The position numbers were made by a program, and so were the translations under genes. Positions 9,381 to 17,133 of a stretch of DNA of 18,244 nt are shown piece after piece; position 1 is the stretch's first letter, and each line of letters starts with the position of its first letter. The stretch is from Myxococcales bacterium (GTDB taxonomy: Bacteria > Myxococcota > Myxococcia > Myxococcales > Anaeromyxobacteraceae). A model generated the notes under the pieces. The model searched no databases. It saw nothing but the letters and a program-made list of their open reading frames with translations, and was not told the DNA's origin. The stretch is from assembly GCA_021784995.1 (NCBI GenBank), contig JAJYHA010000014.1:1-18244 (forward strand). The letters run 5' to 3'.

Positions 9381-10778
9381 ATGTCCAAGGTGGCCGTGTC
9401 CAGGCGCCAGTACGCGTGCGTCGAGTGCGGCCACGCCTCGCCCAAGTGGCTGGGCCAGTGCCCTGCCTGCCGGCAATGGAACACGCTCCACGAGGAGCTC
9501 GCGCCCGCACCGGCGCGCGGGACCGGGCGCGCCTCCGGAGTGCCCGACCGCGCGGCGCGCCCGATCCCGCTTCGCGAGGTCCAGGTCGCGGAGGAGGAGC
9601 GGCTCCGCACCGGGATCGAGGAGCTCGACCGCGTCCTGGGCGGGGGCGTTGTGCCCGGGTCGCTGGTCCTGCTGGGAGGCGATCCGGGCATCGGCAAGAG
9701 CACGCTCCTCCTCACCGCGCTCGACCGGCTCGCGCGGGTCCTGCCGGAGCGGGTCGTCCTGTACGTGTCGGGAGAGGAGTCGGCCCGGCAGGTGAAGATG
9801 CGCGCGGATCGGCTCGGCGTCTCATCCCCCAACCTGCAGCTCCTCCCCGAGACCGACGCCCTCAGGGTCCTGCTCGCGGCCGAGCAGCTCGGGCCCGCCA
9901 TCCTGGCCGTCGACTCGATCCAGACGCAATACCTCCCCGAGCTGGCGAGCGCGCCGGGGACCGTCTCGCAGATCCGCGAGGTCGCGGCGCGGCTCATGGC
10001 GTACGCGAAGACCACCGAGACCCCCACCTTCCTGGTGGGGCACGTCACCAAGGACGGCGCCATCGCGGGGCCGCGCGTCCTCGAGCACATGGTCGACACG
10101 GTGCTCTACTTCGAGGGCGGCGGGGCTCACCCCTACCGCGTCCTGCGCGCTCACAAGAACCGGTTCGGCTCGGCCAGCGAGATCGGCGTGTTCGAGATGA
10201 AGGCGCGGGGCCTGGCGGAGGTCCAGAACCCATCGGCGCTCTTCCTCGCGGAGCGGCCGCGGGGCGCCTCCGGGAGCGCCGTCGCCGCGGCGCTCTCCGG
10301 GACGCGCACGTTGCTGGTCGAGATCCAGGCGCTGGTCTCCCCGGCCGGCTTCGGCACGCCGCGCCGCACGGCGCTGGGCGTCGACTCCAGCCGCGTGGCG
10401 CTGCTGGCGGCCGTCCTCGAGAAGAAGGTGGGGCTGGATCTCCTGGGGTGCGACCTCTTCGTGAACGTGGCGGGGGGCCTCACACTGGACGACCCCGCGG
10501 CCGACCTGGCCTGCGTCGCGGCCCTGGCATCGAGCTTCCGCGATCGTCCGCTGGACGAGCGCACCCTCGTCCTGGGCGAGGTCGGGCTCGCGGGCGAGGT
10601 GCGCGCCGTCGCGCAGGGCGACGCACGGCTGGCGGAGGCGGCGCGGCTGGGCTTCCGGCGCGCGCTCGTGCCGGGCGGGAACGCGCGGCACGCCGAGGTC
10701 CCCGCCGGGCTCGCCGTCGAGCCGGTGGAGACCGTGTCCGACGCGCTCGACCGGCTCTTCGCGCCCGCGGCCTGCTAG
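9381..10778 (+). CDS. radA: DNA repair protein RadA
   Basis: A RecA-like ATPase (DnaB-type helicase activity in studied members) that processes branched recombination intermediates during repair. It has 465 aa (E. coli 460). Seen in order: N-terminal C4 zinc finger (C13, C16, C27, C30; [18 protein letters not shown]), Walker [11 protein letters not shown] (99-108), Walker B-like AILAVDSIQ (173-181), the RadA-specific KNRFG motif (259-263), and a C-terminal Lon-protease-like domain (about 288-460) that, as usual in RadA, lacks the Lon catalytic serine motif. ATG 9381 is chosen because the protein then starts 12 residues before the zinc finger; the longer frame from TTG 9297 would begin inside the BirA-like operator. 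No clear ribosome binding site precedes ATG 9381. Its stop overlaps the glpK stop on the other strand. Confidence 0.95.
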   Translation: MSKVAVSRRQYACVECGHASPKWLGQCPACRQWNTLHEELAPAPARGTGRASGVPDRAARPIPLREVQVAEEERLRTGIEELDRVLGGGVVPGSLVLLGGDPGIGKSTLLLTALDRLARVLPERVVLYVSGEESARQVKMRADRLGVSSPNLQLLPETDALRVLLAAEQLGPAILAVDSIQTQYLPELASAPGTVSQIREVAARLMAYAKTTETPTFLVGHVTKDGAIAGPRVLEHMVDTVLYFEGGGAHPYRVLRAHKNRFGSASEIGVFEMKARGLAEVQNPSALFLAERPRGASGSAVAAALSGTRTLLVEIQALVSPAGFGTPRRTALGVDSSRVALLAAVLEKKVGLDLLGCDLFVNVAGGLTLDDPAADLACVAALASSFRDRPLDERTLVLGEVGLAGEVRAVAQGDARLAEAARLGFRRALVPGGNARHAEVPAGLAVEPVETVSDALDRLFAPAAC

Positions 10779-12253
10779 GCGGCCGCGACGGCGCGCCGCC
10801 ACTTCGCGAGGTGGCGCTCGCGCTCCTCGGGCTTCATCCGCGGCTCGAAGCGCTTCCCGGCCCGGTACGCCTTCCCGATCTCGGCGGGGGACGACCACAT
10901 GCCGATCGAGAGGCCGGCGAGGAACGCGGCCCCGAGCGCGGTGGTCTCCAGCATGCGCGGGCGCTCGACGGGGATCCCGAGCAGGTCCGACTGGAACTGC
11001 AGCAACAGGTCGTTGGCGGAGGCGCCGCCGTCCACGCGGAAGAGCGGCGGCATGCGGCCGGCGTCCCGCCCCATCGCCTCCGACAGATCGTGGATCTGGA
11101 ACGCGATCCCCTCCAGCACCGCGCGCGCGAGGTGACCGGCCGTCGTGCCCCGGTCGATGCCAGCGATGAGCCCCCGCGCGCCCGGGCGCCAGTGCGGCGC
11201 GCCGAGCCCCGCCAGCGCCGGCACGAACACCACCTCGCCCGAGTCCTTCACCCTCCTCGCGAGCGCCTCCACGTCGGCGGCCTTCTCGATGAGCCGCAGC
11301 TGGTCCCGGAGCCACTGCACGGCCGCGCCGGCGACGAACGCGCTGCCCTCCAGCGCGTACTCGGTCCTCCCGCCGATGCGCCAGGCCACCGTGGTCAGCA
11401 GCCCGTGCCGCGACGTCACCGGCGCCTCGCCCACGTTCTGGAGCAGGAAGGCGCCGGTCCCGTAGGTGCACTTCGCCTCGCCGGGCTGGAAGCAGGCCTG
11501 GCCGAAGAGCGCCGCCTGCTGGTCTCCGGCCATGCCGGACACCGGGATCCCGTCCGGCAGCGCGCGCACGTTCCGGGTCGCGCCGTAGACCTCGGAGCTC
11601 GACCGGATCTCCGGCAGGACGGGCCGCGGCACCCCGAACAGATCCAGCAGCGCGGGGTCCCAGGCGCAGGTGCGGAGGTCCATGAGCAGCGTCCGGCTGG
11701 CGTTCGAGGCGTCGGTGACGTGCACCGCGCCGCCCGTGAGCCGCCACGTCAGGTAGGAGTCGATGGTCCCGAACGCGAGCCGCCCCTCCTCGGCCTTCTC
11801 GCCCGCGCCGCGCACGTTCTCGAGGAGCCACTGCAGCTTCGTGGCCGAGAAGTAGGGATCGACGACGAGGCCGGTCCGCGACCGGACGAGCTCCTCCTGC
11901 CCCCCCGCCTTCAGCTTCGCGCACAGGTCGGCGGTGCGCCGGTCCTGCCACACGATGGCGTTCTGGACCGGCTTTCCGGACCGGCGGTCCCACAGCGCGA
12001 CGGTCTCCCGCTGGTTCGTGATCCCGATCCCGGCGATCTCGCGCGCCTGGACCCCCGACTCGCGCAGCGCCCGCTGGACGGCGCCGGTCACGGAGGCCCA
12101 GATGTCCTCGAGGTCGTGCTCGACCCAGCCCGGCCTGGGGAAGATCTGCCGGAACTCGACGTTCACCTTCGCCCGCAGGGCGAGCCGCTTGTCGACCACC
12201 ACGACGGTCGTCCCCGTGGTGCCCTGATCGATCGCTAGGACGTACTGCGCCAT
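10775..12253 (-). CDS. glpK: Glycerol kinase
   Basis: FGGY-family kinase that phosphorylates glycerol to sn-glycerol 3-phosphate with ATP in the cytoplasm. It has 492 aa (E. coli 502). Features: N-terminal phosphate-binding loop DQGTTGTT (9-16), substrate residues R82-E83 in TNQRET and W102 in IVWQDRR, Y134 in DPYFSATK, catalytic base D244 in [19 protein letters not shown], and the C-terminal nucleotide loop VDGGASAN. The ATG lies 2 bases after the stop of the alpha/beta hydrolase gene upstream (TGAGCATG), so the two are one operon. No glycerol facilitator (glpF) or glycerol-3-phosphate dehydrogenase is adjacent, which differs from the common glpFK-glpD layout. Confidence 0.96.
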   Translation of the reverse strand: MAQYVLAIDQGTTGTTVVVVDKRLALRAKVNVEFRQIFPRPGWVEHDLEDIWASVTGAVQRALRESGVQAREIAGIGITNQRETVALWDRRSGKPVQNAIVWQDRRTADLCAKLKAGGQEELVRSRTGLVVDPYFSATKLQWLLENVRGAGEKAEEGRLAFGTIDSYLTWRLTGGAVHVTDASNASRTLLMDLRTCAWDPALLDLFGVPRPVLPEIRSSSEVYGATRNVRALPDGIPVSGMAGDQQAALFGQACFQPGEAKCTYGTGAFLLQNVGEAPVTSRHGLLTTVAWRIGGRTEYALEGSAFVAGAAVQWLRDQLRLIEKAADVEALARRVKDSGEVVFVPALAGLGAPHWRPGARGLIAGIDRGTTAGHLARAVLEGIAFQIHDLSEAMGRDAGRMPPLFRVDGGASANDLLLQFQSDLLGIPVERPRMLETTALGAAFLAGLSIGMWSSPAEIGKAYRAGKRFEPRMKPEERERHLAKWRRAVAAA

Positions 12254-12255
12254 GC

Positions 12256-13074
12256 TCAGCCTCCCTGCACGCCGCCGGCGGCGGCGAAGATGCCCTCGAC
12301 GAACGCGGCGGCCTCCTCCGCGCACCGATCGCGCTCCACGTCGATGCCCACCAGGTGGAAGCTGCGCTCCAGCACGATCAGGCGCGCCGGACCGCTGCCG
12401 ATGCGCGCCGCGATCCGGCGGGCGCCGGAGAGCCGCACCGTGTGATCGTGCCCGCCGGCGACGACGAGGGCGGGCGCCCTCACCGCGGGCAGCACGCGCT
12501 CCACGTGCGCGGCGAGCGCCACCAGCTCGCTCACCGCGGCGAGCGGGACCGCCGGCATGCCCGGGTTGGCGCGGCGCTGGTCGGGGTCGCGGACGTCGGA
12601 GCCGCCGGCCTTGGCGACGACGGGCCAGCGCCGGCGCACCAGGGCCGACCTCCCGAGGAGCGCCGCCAGGCGCCCCGGAGCGGCCAGGCGGAGCGCGGGC
12701 GCGAGGAGCACGAGCGCGCGCACCCGCCGCGGCTCGTCCGCCGCCAGTGCGCAGGCCACCAGCGCCCCCATCGAGCAGCCCACGATCGCGACCTGGCGGG
12801 CGCCGTCGAGCCGCCGGAGCTCGCGCCGCGCCCCCTCCACCCAGTCGCGCCAGCCGAGCCCGAGCAGCGCGCGCGGATCGCCGCCGTGCCCCGGCATGAC
12901 CGGGGCCAGGCACCGCAAGCCGGCGCGGTGCAGCCGCTCCGCGAGGTGGCGCAGCTCGTAGGGCGAGCCCGTGAGGCCGTGGAGCAGCAGCGCCGCGTCG
13001 GGGCCACCCGCCCGGTCGAACGGCGCTCCCGGGGCGGGCTCCGGACCGTCGGCGGCGCTCGCGCTCCTCGTCAC
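12256..13074 (-). CDS. Alpha/beta hydrolase, carboxylesterase or monoacylglycerol-lipase type (272 aa)
   Basis: A serine hydrolase of the EST30/bacterial monoacylglycerol lipase type. Visible motifs: oxyanion-hole region [18 protein letters not shown] (30-47), [10 protein letters not shown] (58-67), nucleophile elbow VGCSMGA with S101, acid D210 in VAGGHDHTV, and H240 in [10 protein letters not shown], giving a plausible Ser-Asp-His triad. A short cap lies between about 125 and 185. No signal peptide is evident, so it is probably cytoplasmic. The start is GTG 13074; the first 20 residues are low complexity, so a later start cannot be excluded. Its stop is 2 bases before glpK, which suggests that the enzyme releases glycerol from monoacylglycerols or esters for phosphorylation. 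The substrate is inferred from context only. Confidence 0.85.
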   Translation of the reverse strand: MTRSASAADGPEPAPGAPFDRAGGPDAALLLHGLTGSPYELRHLAERLHRAGLRCLAPVMPGHGGDPRALLGLGWRDWVEGARRELRRLDGARQVAIVGCSMGALVACALAADEPRRVRALVLLAPALRLAAPGRLAALLGRSALVRRRWPVVAKAGGSDVRDPDQRRANPGMPAVPLAAVSELVALAAHVERVLPAVRAPALVVAGGHDHTVRLSGARRIAARIGSGPARLIVLERSFHLVGIDVERDRCAEEAAAFVEGIFAAAGGVQGG

Positions 13075-13219
13075 GCCACGGGTGTACCCGGAGACGCACG
13101 CCGGCGGCCACCTCCTTTGCGGGACTGCGACCCGCGCCGCTCGCGCCGCGGGGACCGCCCGGCCCGCCGGCGCGCCATGCCCCTTCTACCCGGGCCGCCT
13201 TTCGGTGATGCTGTCGGGC

Positions 13220-13525
13220 ATGGCCGACAAGCCCGCCACGCCCCCCGCCGTCCCGCTCCAGATCGAGATCGATCCGGCCACCGCCAACGGCACCTTCGTC
13301 AACATGGCGATGGTGAATCACACCGACACGGAGTTCACGCTCGACCTCATGTACCTGCAGCCCCAGGCCCCGAAGGCGGTGGTGCGCGCACGCGCCATCA
13401 CGACGCCCAAGCACATGAAGCGGCTCCTGATCGCGCTCCAGGACAACATCGCCAAGTACGAGGCGCGCTTCGGGACCATCGAGCTCGGGGAGGCGCGCCA
13501 CTTCCCCGGCACGCCCGTGAACTGA
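13220..13525 (+). CDS. DUF3467 domain protein (101 aa)
   Basis: Small soluble protein of unknown function. The pattern [30 protein letters not shown], then arginine-containing [30 protein letters not shown], matches the DUF3467 family (about 90-110 aa; a beta-sheet half followed by a helix). ATG 13220 gives 101 residues; an in-frame ATG at 13208 would add four. The frame stays open far upstream, but only across the divergent hydrolase gene on the other strand. It diverges from the hydrolase-glpK operon across 145 bases and is separated from the B12 operon by GC hairpins and a new promoter, so it is probably transcribed alone. Confidence 0.85.
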   Translation: MADKPATPPAVPLQIEIDPATANGTFVNMAMVNHTDTEFTLDLMYLQPQAPKAVVRARAITTPKHMKRLLIALQDNIAKYEARFGTIELGEARHFPGTPVN

Positions 13526-13527
13526 GG

Positions 13528-13586
13528 GCCGGCGCGCCCCTGCCGGCGGAGGCGCGGCCGTGAACCGCGGGCGGGGCGCTGCCCCG
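13528..13586 (+). terminator. Two GC hairpins after the DUF3467 gene
   Basis: GCCGGC (13528-13533) and GCCGGC (13542-13547) pair around 8 bases; CGGGGC (13572-13577) and GCCCCG (13581-13586) pair around GCT. They sit right after the stop at 13525 and before the next promoter, so they may separate the two transcription units. Neither is followed by a T-run. Confidence 0.3.
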
Positions 13587-13622
13587 GCTCGGCCTGTCGG
13601 TCTCGGCGCCGCCCGGGAGCGC

Positions 13623-13652
13623 TTGACGCCCGCGGGCGGCGTGCGCTAGGGC
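13623..13652 (+). promoter_or_regulatory. Probable promoter of the B12 uptake operon
   Basis: TTGACG (13623-13628, 5 of 6 to TTGACA), an 18-base GC-rich spacer, and TAGGGC (13647-13652). The start point would be near 13659, about 13 bases before the first paired base of the riboswitch. The boxes resemble those proposed for bioB (TTGACG-N16-TAGGGT). Confidence 0.5.
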
Positions 13653-13671
13653 TGACGGCGTAGCTTCCGCC

Positions 13672-13860
13672 CGGAGGAACAGGGAAGCCGGTCCAGGAGC
13701 ACGCCGCTGGCGGGCTCCGACTCCGGCGCGGTCCCGCCACTGTAGCCGGGGGTGAAGCGCCTGCAGGGCAGTCGCCACTGCCGCGCCGTCGCGCGGTGGG
13801 AAGGTGGCAGGCGCCGCGGCGAGGCTCGCCGCTCCCCGGGAGCCAGGAGACCTCCCTCCG
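13672..13860 (+). promoter_or_regulatory. Cobalamin (vitamin B12) riboswitch
   Basis: An RNA sensor of adenosylcobalamin or a related corrinoid, controlling the genes from 13922 on. Recognised by ordered conserved elements: AGGGAAGCCGGT (13681-13692), CGCGGTCCCGCCACTGTA (13727-13744), GCCACTGCCG (13774-13783), GGTGGGAAGGTGGC (13795-13808) and the B12 box AGCCAGGAGACCT (13841-13853). Pairings I could trace: P1 CGGAGG (13672-13677) with CCTCCG (13855-13860); GCGCCTGC (13757-13764) with GCAGGCGC (13807-13814); hairpin CCGCGC/GCGCGG (13781-13796); hairpin GCGGCGA/TCGCCGC (13816-13832). An additional hairpin is inserted at 13696-13718, where many members have a short GTGAAACTC-like loop. Control is probably by translation, since the ribosome binding site lies 43 bases downstream and no T-tract terminator is seen. 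Confidence 0.93.
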
Positions 13861-13864
13861 AGCC

Positions 13865-13885
13865 GGCCGCGCATGGTGCGCGGCC
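13865..13885 (+). promoter_or_regulatory. 9-bp hairpin just after the riboswitch
   Basis: GGCCGCGCA (13865-13873), loop TGG, TGCGCGGCC (13877-13885): a perfect, very stable stem beginning 5 bases after the riboswitch's P1. No T-run follows, so it is not a standard terminator; it may be part of the expression platform, or a Rho-related or RNA-stability element. Confidence 0.5.
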
Positions 13886-13890
13886 ATCGA

Positions 13891-13913
13891 TCTCCGCGTC
13901 CGAAGGAGACGCG
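13891..13913 (+). promoter_or_regulatory. Shine-Dalgarno region with two alternative pairings
   Basis: The AAGGAG (13903-13908) that serves the TonB receptor can be placed in two local structures. In one, CGCGTC (13895-13900) pairs with GACGCG (13908-13913) and shows AAGGA in a 7-base loop. In the other, TCTCC (13891-13895) pairs with GGAGA (13905-13909) and hides it. The two exclude each other, as expected for a translational on/off switch. The 13-base gap to the ATG is long for a ribosome binding site. Confidence 0.4.
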
Positions 13914-13921
13914 CGAACGAG

Positions 13922-15838
13922 ATGGCTCCTCCTGGCCGCGCGCGGCTTCGCGTCGCCCTGATGCTCCTCGCGCCCGCGGTGTGGGTGCGCGCGGACGAGC
14001 CGCACCCGCCCTTCGGCGAGGAGGTGACCGTCGTCGGCGAGCGGCCCCGGGCCACGGCGGCCGGCGATCCCACCGCCGCCGCGACCGTCGTCGACGCGAC
14101 GCGGTTCGCGGGCGAGGCGAAGACGGTCGCCGAGCTCGTCGGGACCTCGCCCGGGGTGGCGATCAACCAGTACGGCGGCCTCGGGCAGCTCGCGACCGTC
14201 TCCATCCGCGGCTCGACGGCGGACCAGGTGCAGGTCTTCCTCGACGGCCTCCCGCTCAACACGGCGGCGGGAGGCGGCGTGGACCTCTCCCGCATCCCGC
14301 GCAGCTGGATCGAGCGCATCGAGGTGGTGCGCGGGGCGGAGGGCGCGCGGTACGGCTCGGGTGCGCTGGGCGGCGTGGTGAACATCGTCACGCGTCCCGC
14401 CGCGGCCGGCACCTGGTCGGCCGAGACGACCGCCGGCTCGTTCCAGACCTACGGCGCGTCGATGGACGGGGCGATCGGCGGCGAGCGCTGGGGGCTCCTC
14501 GGCGCCGCCTCGCTCGACGACACGAGCGGGCGCTTCGGCTACCTGTTCGACCCGCGCCCCACGCTCGGCGGCGGTCCGCTCGAGGAGCGCGAGCGCGACC
14601 ACAACGCCTCGCTCACGGCCGGCGGCCTCCTCAAGGGCTGGGCGGCCGTCGGAAGCGGCCGCGTCGACGCCGCGCTCCACGTGTCGGGGGGATCGCGCGA
14701 TCTCCCGGGCTCCCCCTACACGTTCACCCCGCACGACGGGCAGGACGACGCGCGCGTAGCGCTCACGGCGCGGTGGATCGCGTCGCTCGGCGAGACGCTG
14801 CACCTCACGGTCAACGCGGCCCTGCGCCAGGACGACCTGAACGTGCGGATCGCTCCCTTCCCGGAGACGCGCCAGCGCGACCGCGCCGCCCAGGTGGAGA
14901 CGGACCTCCTCTGGTCGGCCGGACCTCACGAGGTGACGGCCGGCGTGCTGGTCGGCACCGAGCGGCTCGACGCCACCGGCGTCGGCGAGGGGCGACAGAC
15001 CGTGGCGCTCATCCTGGCCGACGACCTGACGCTCGCGGGCGGGCGGCTCCGTCTCGGCCCGGCGTTGCGCTGGGAGCGGGTCGGCCCGTACCAGGGGCTC
15101 TCCGGCAGCCTGGGCGGGGTCCTGAAGCTCGCCGGCCCGCTGTCGCTGCGCGCCAGCGCCGGCCACACCTACCGCGTCCCGAGCTTCGACGAGCTCTACC
15201 TGCAGCAGGGGCTCGTCGCGCCCAACCCGGACCTGGTGCCCGAGGAGGGCTGGTCGGCCGACGCCTCCCTGGTGGCGCAGGGGCGGGCCGGCTTCGCCAG
15301 CCTCGGCGGCTTCGGCACCCTCTACCGCGACCTCGTCGTCTACGAGGCCGCCTCCTTCGGCCGCATGAAGCCCTTCAACGACGGAAAGGCGCTCGCCTAC
15401 GGCGCCGAGGCGGAGGCCGCGTCGGCCCGGGTGGGGCCGCTCGGGCTGGGCGTGGAGGGCGCCTACACGCTGCTTTTCACCGAGACGCTGCGCGGCACGG
15501 AGGCGGTGCTGGGGCGCGAGCTCCCGCACCGCGCGCGCCACCGGCTCTTCGCTCGCGCGTCCGTGGCGCCCGACCCGGTCGAGCTGCACCTCGAGGCGCA
15601 GTACATCTCGTCGCAGTTCCTCGACCTCGAGAACCTGCTCCCGGTCCCGCCCGCCTTCACGGTGAACCTGGGCGGTTCGCTCCGCGTCCTCCGGCACCCG
15701 GACCTGCGGCTCCACCTCGATCTCCGGAACCTCCTGGACGACCGCACGATCCAGGACGGCTTCGGCAACCCGCTTCCCGGCCGCATGGTCCTCCTGACCT
15801 TGCGCGTCTCCGGGGGAAAGGAAGAGGCAACTCGATGA
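13922..15838 (+). CDS. btuB: TonB-dependent outer-membrane receptor, vitamin B12 type
   Basis: Outer-membrane transporter that takes up cobalamin using energy from TonB. It has 638 aa (E. coli BtuB 614). A signal peptide (1-24, ...APAVWVRA|DEP) leads to a TonB-box-like EEVTVVGE (33-40), then a plug domain about 50-160 with SIRGS (94-98), QVFLDGLPLN (104-113) and IEVVRGAEGARYGSGALGGVVNIVTRP (133-159). The beta-barrel follows (165-638), with alternating strands and the late motif YRVPSFDELYL seen in B12 and siderophore receptors. The last strand (MVLLTLRVS) is followed by a charged tail GGKEEATR and not by a terminal aromatic residue, as is usual; the next gene's ribosome binding site lies in that tail. 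The B12 substrate is inferred from the riboswitch upstream and btuF/btuC downstream. Start ATG 13922; the stop overlaps the next ATG (ATGA). Confidence 0.92.
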   Translation: MAPPGRARLRVALMLLAPAVWVRADEPHPPFGEEVTVVGERPRATAAGDPTAAATVVDATRFAGEAKTVAELVGTSPGVAINQYGGLGQLATVSIRGSTADQVQVFLDGLPLNTAAGGGVDLSRIPRSWIERIEVVRGAEGARYGSGALGGVVNIVTRPAAAGTWSAETTAGSFQTYGASMDGAIGGERWGLLGAASLDDTSGRFGYLFDPRPTLGGGPLEERERDHNASLTAGGLLKGWAAVGSGRVDAALHVSGGSRDLPGSPYTFTPHDGQDDARVALTARWIASLGETLHLTVNAALRQDDLNVRIAPFPETRQRDRAAQVETDLLWSAGPHEVTAGVLVGTERLDATGVGEGRQTVALILADDLTLAGGRLRLGPALRWERVGPYQGLSGSLGGVLKLAGPLSLRASAGHTYRVPSFDELYLQQGLVAPNPDLVPEEGWSADASLVAQGRAGFASLGGFGTLYRDLVVYEAASFGRMKPFNDGKALAYGAEAEAASARVGPLGLGVEGAYTLLFTETLRGTEAVLGRELPHRARHRLFARASVAPDPVELHLEAQYISSQFLDLENLLPVPPAFTVNLGGSLRVLRHPDLRLHLDLRNLLDDRTIQDGFGNPLPGRMVLLTLRVSGGKEEATR

Positions 15839-17133
15839 GGCTCCACCGATCGCTCCTCCCGCTCGCCGCAGCGCTCGCGCTGGGCGGCTGCAGCCAGGAG
15901 AGGACCTGTCCCACCGACGAGACGGCATGTGGGGGCACCTGCGTCGCGCTCGCGACCGACGCGGGCAACTGCGGCGCCTGCGGCAACACCTGCGCGCAGG
16001 GGGAGGCTTGCCACGCCGGGGCCTGCACCACCTGCGCCGCGGCCTGCGGTCAGGGCCAGGTGTGCCAGGACGGCATGTGCGTGGCGGCCGTCTACGCCGC
16101 CTGCGGCAACCTGGCCGAGGTCCGCGGCATGACCGCCGATCTGGCGCCGGCCGGCCCGACGCTCCCCACCGACCAGGGGCCGAACTCCATGGTCGTCCTC
16201 GACGGCACGCTCTACGTCGAGAACAGCCTCTCCGGCACGCTCTCCGTGGTCACCTTCGACCCGACGGCCTCCACCCCGAAGTCGCTCGCCATCGTGCCGA
16301 ATGCCACCACCGGCGGGGCCGACCTCGAGTACGTCGCGGCGCACGACGGCCTCATCTTCGTCTCGAACTCCATGGCGGGGACGCTCGTCGCGTACGATCC
16401 CGTGCGGAGGCTGGTCATCGATGAGACCCCGCTCGGCGCGGCGGGCGAGCCGGTCTACAATCAGGGCTTCACCTTCGTGGGGGAGAAGGCCTACGTCGCC
16501 CTGAACGGCGTGAACGCGGTGGCGGTGGTGGACGTCTCGGCGGTGCCCACCTGCCAGCCCTCCTCCACGGGCACCTCCTGCGGCAAGCTCCTCGAGCGCA
16601 TCGACCTCTCGAAGCTGGCCTACGCGACGGCCAGCGCCGGACCGACCCGCGCCGTCGCGTACGGCACGAACGCGTTCGTCTCCCTCAACGACGAGTTCGA
16701 CGCCACCTACGCGCCGGTGCAGGGCGCCAACGGACGCCTGGCCGTGATCGACACCGTGACCGGCACGGCGGCCCCGGCCGCCCTCGACCTCGGGAACGCC
16801 TGCCAGGACGCCTCGGGGTTGGCCCTGGACGGGACGACGCTCTGGGTCGCGTGCGGGTACTACGACTACTTCGGGACCAAGGCGGTCAGCGGCGCGGCGC
16901 TCGTGCCGGTCGACCTCTCGGGGAGCACACCGGTGGTCGGCGCCGCCATCCCGCTGCCCAACGCGGCCTCCAGCGTCGCTTTCTGCGGCGGCGTCGCGTA
17001 CGCTGGCGCCACCGACAGCGGGACGGTGATGCGGATCGACACCGCGGCACGGACGGTCACCGCGGCCCTCATCTGCGCACCCCCCGTGGCGGGAGCCGAC
17101 AGCTACGTGCCCAGCGTCGCATGCGCGCCCTGA
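15835..17133 (+). CDS. Cys-rich beta-propeller lipoprotein in the B12 operon; BtuG-like role proposed
   Basis: Predicted outer-membrane lipoprotein of 432 aa. A signal peptide ends in the lipobox LGGC (C19), with serine at +2, which does not favour inner-membrane retention. Residues 25-90 hold 13 cysteines in CGGTCV...NCGACGNTC-type repeats common in secreted myxobacterial proteins, probably a disulfide-rich stalk. From about 95 there are roughly six or seven YncE-like blade repeats (LDGTLYVENSLSGTLSVV, HDGLIFVSNSMAGTLVAYD, VGEKAYVALNGVNAVAVVD, YGTNAFVSLND...RLAVID, DGTTLWVAC, CGGVAYAGATDSGTVMRID), each with a G-L/A-Y-V strand then a V/A-V-I-D strand. The ATG lies in the btuB stop (ATGA) and the 3' end overlaps btuF by 13 bases, so it is coupled to both. 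In Bacteroides, BtuG is a propeller lipoprotein paired with BtuB; whether this is homologous or only analogous is untested. Confidence 0.85.
   Translation: MRLHRSLLPLAAALALGGCSQERTCPTDETACGGTCVALATDAGNCGACGNTCAQGEACHAGACTTCAAACGQGQVCQDGMCVAAVYAACGNLAEVRGMTADLAPAGPTLPTDQGPNSMVVLDGTLYVENSLSGTLSVVTFDPTASTPKSLAIVPNATTGGADLEYVAAHDGLIFVSNSMAGTLVAYDPVRRLVIDETPLGAAGEPVYNQGFTFVGEKAYVALNGVNAVAVVDVSAVPTCQPSSTGTSCGKLLERIDLSKLAYATASAGPTRAVAYGTNAFVSLNDEFDATYAPVQGANGRLAVIDTVTGTAAPAALDLGNACQDASGLALDGTTLWVACGYYDYFGTKAVSGAALVPVDLSGSTPVVGAAIPLPNAASSVAFCGGVAYAGATDSGTVMRIDTAARTVTAALICAPPVAGADSYVPSVACAP

Noticed and set aside
9822..11993. Minus-strand frame opposite radA and out of frame with glpK
   Set aside because: Low-complexity Arg/Ala/Gly sequence without motifs; radA and glpK explain both parts.
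13528..13547. Intrinsic terminator for the DUF3467 gene
   Set aside because: The hairpin lacks a T-tract, so it is listed only as a low-confidence terminator-like element.
13804..15834. Long open plus-strand frame through the btuB region, joined in frame to the lipoprotein gene
   Set aside because: The part before 15835 is Arg/Gly/Pro-rich shadow of the receptor gene. The signal peptide and lipobox of the lipoprotein at 15835 show its true start.
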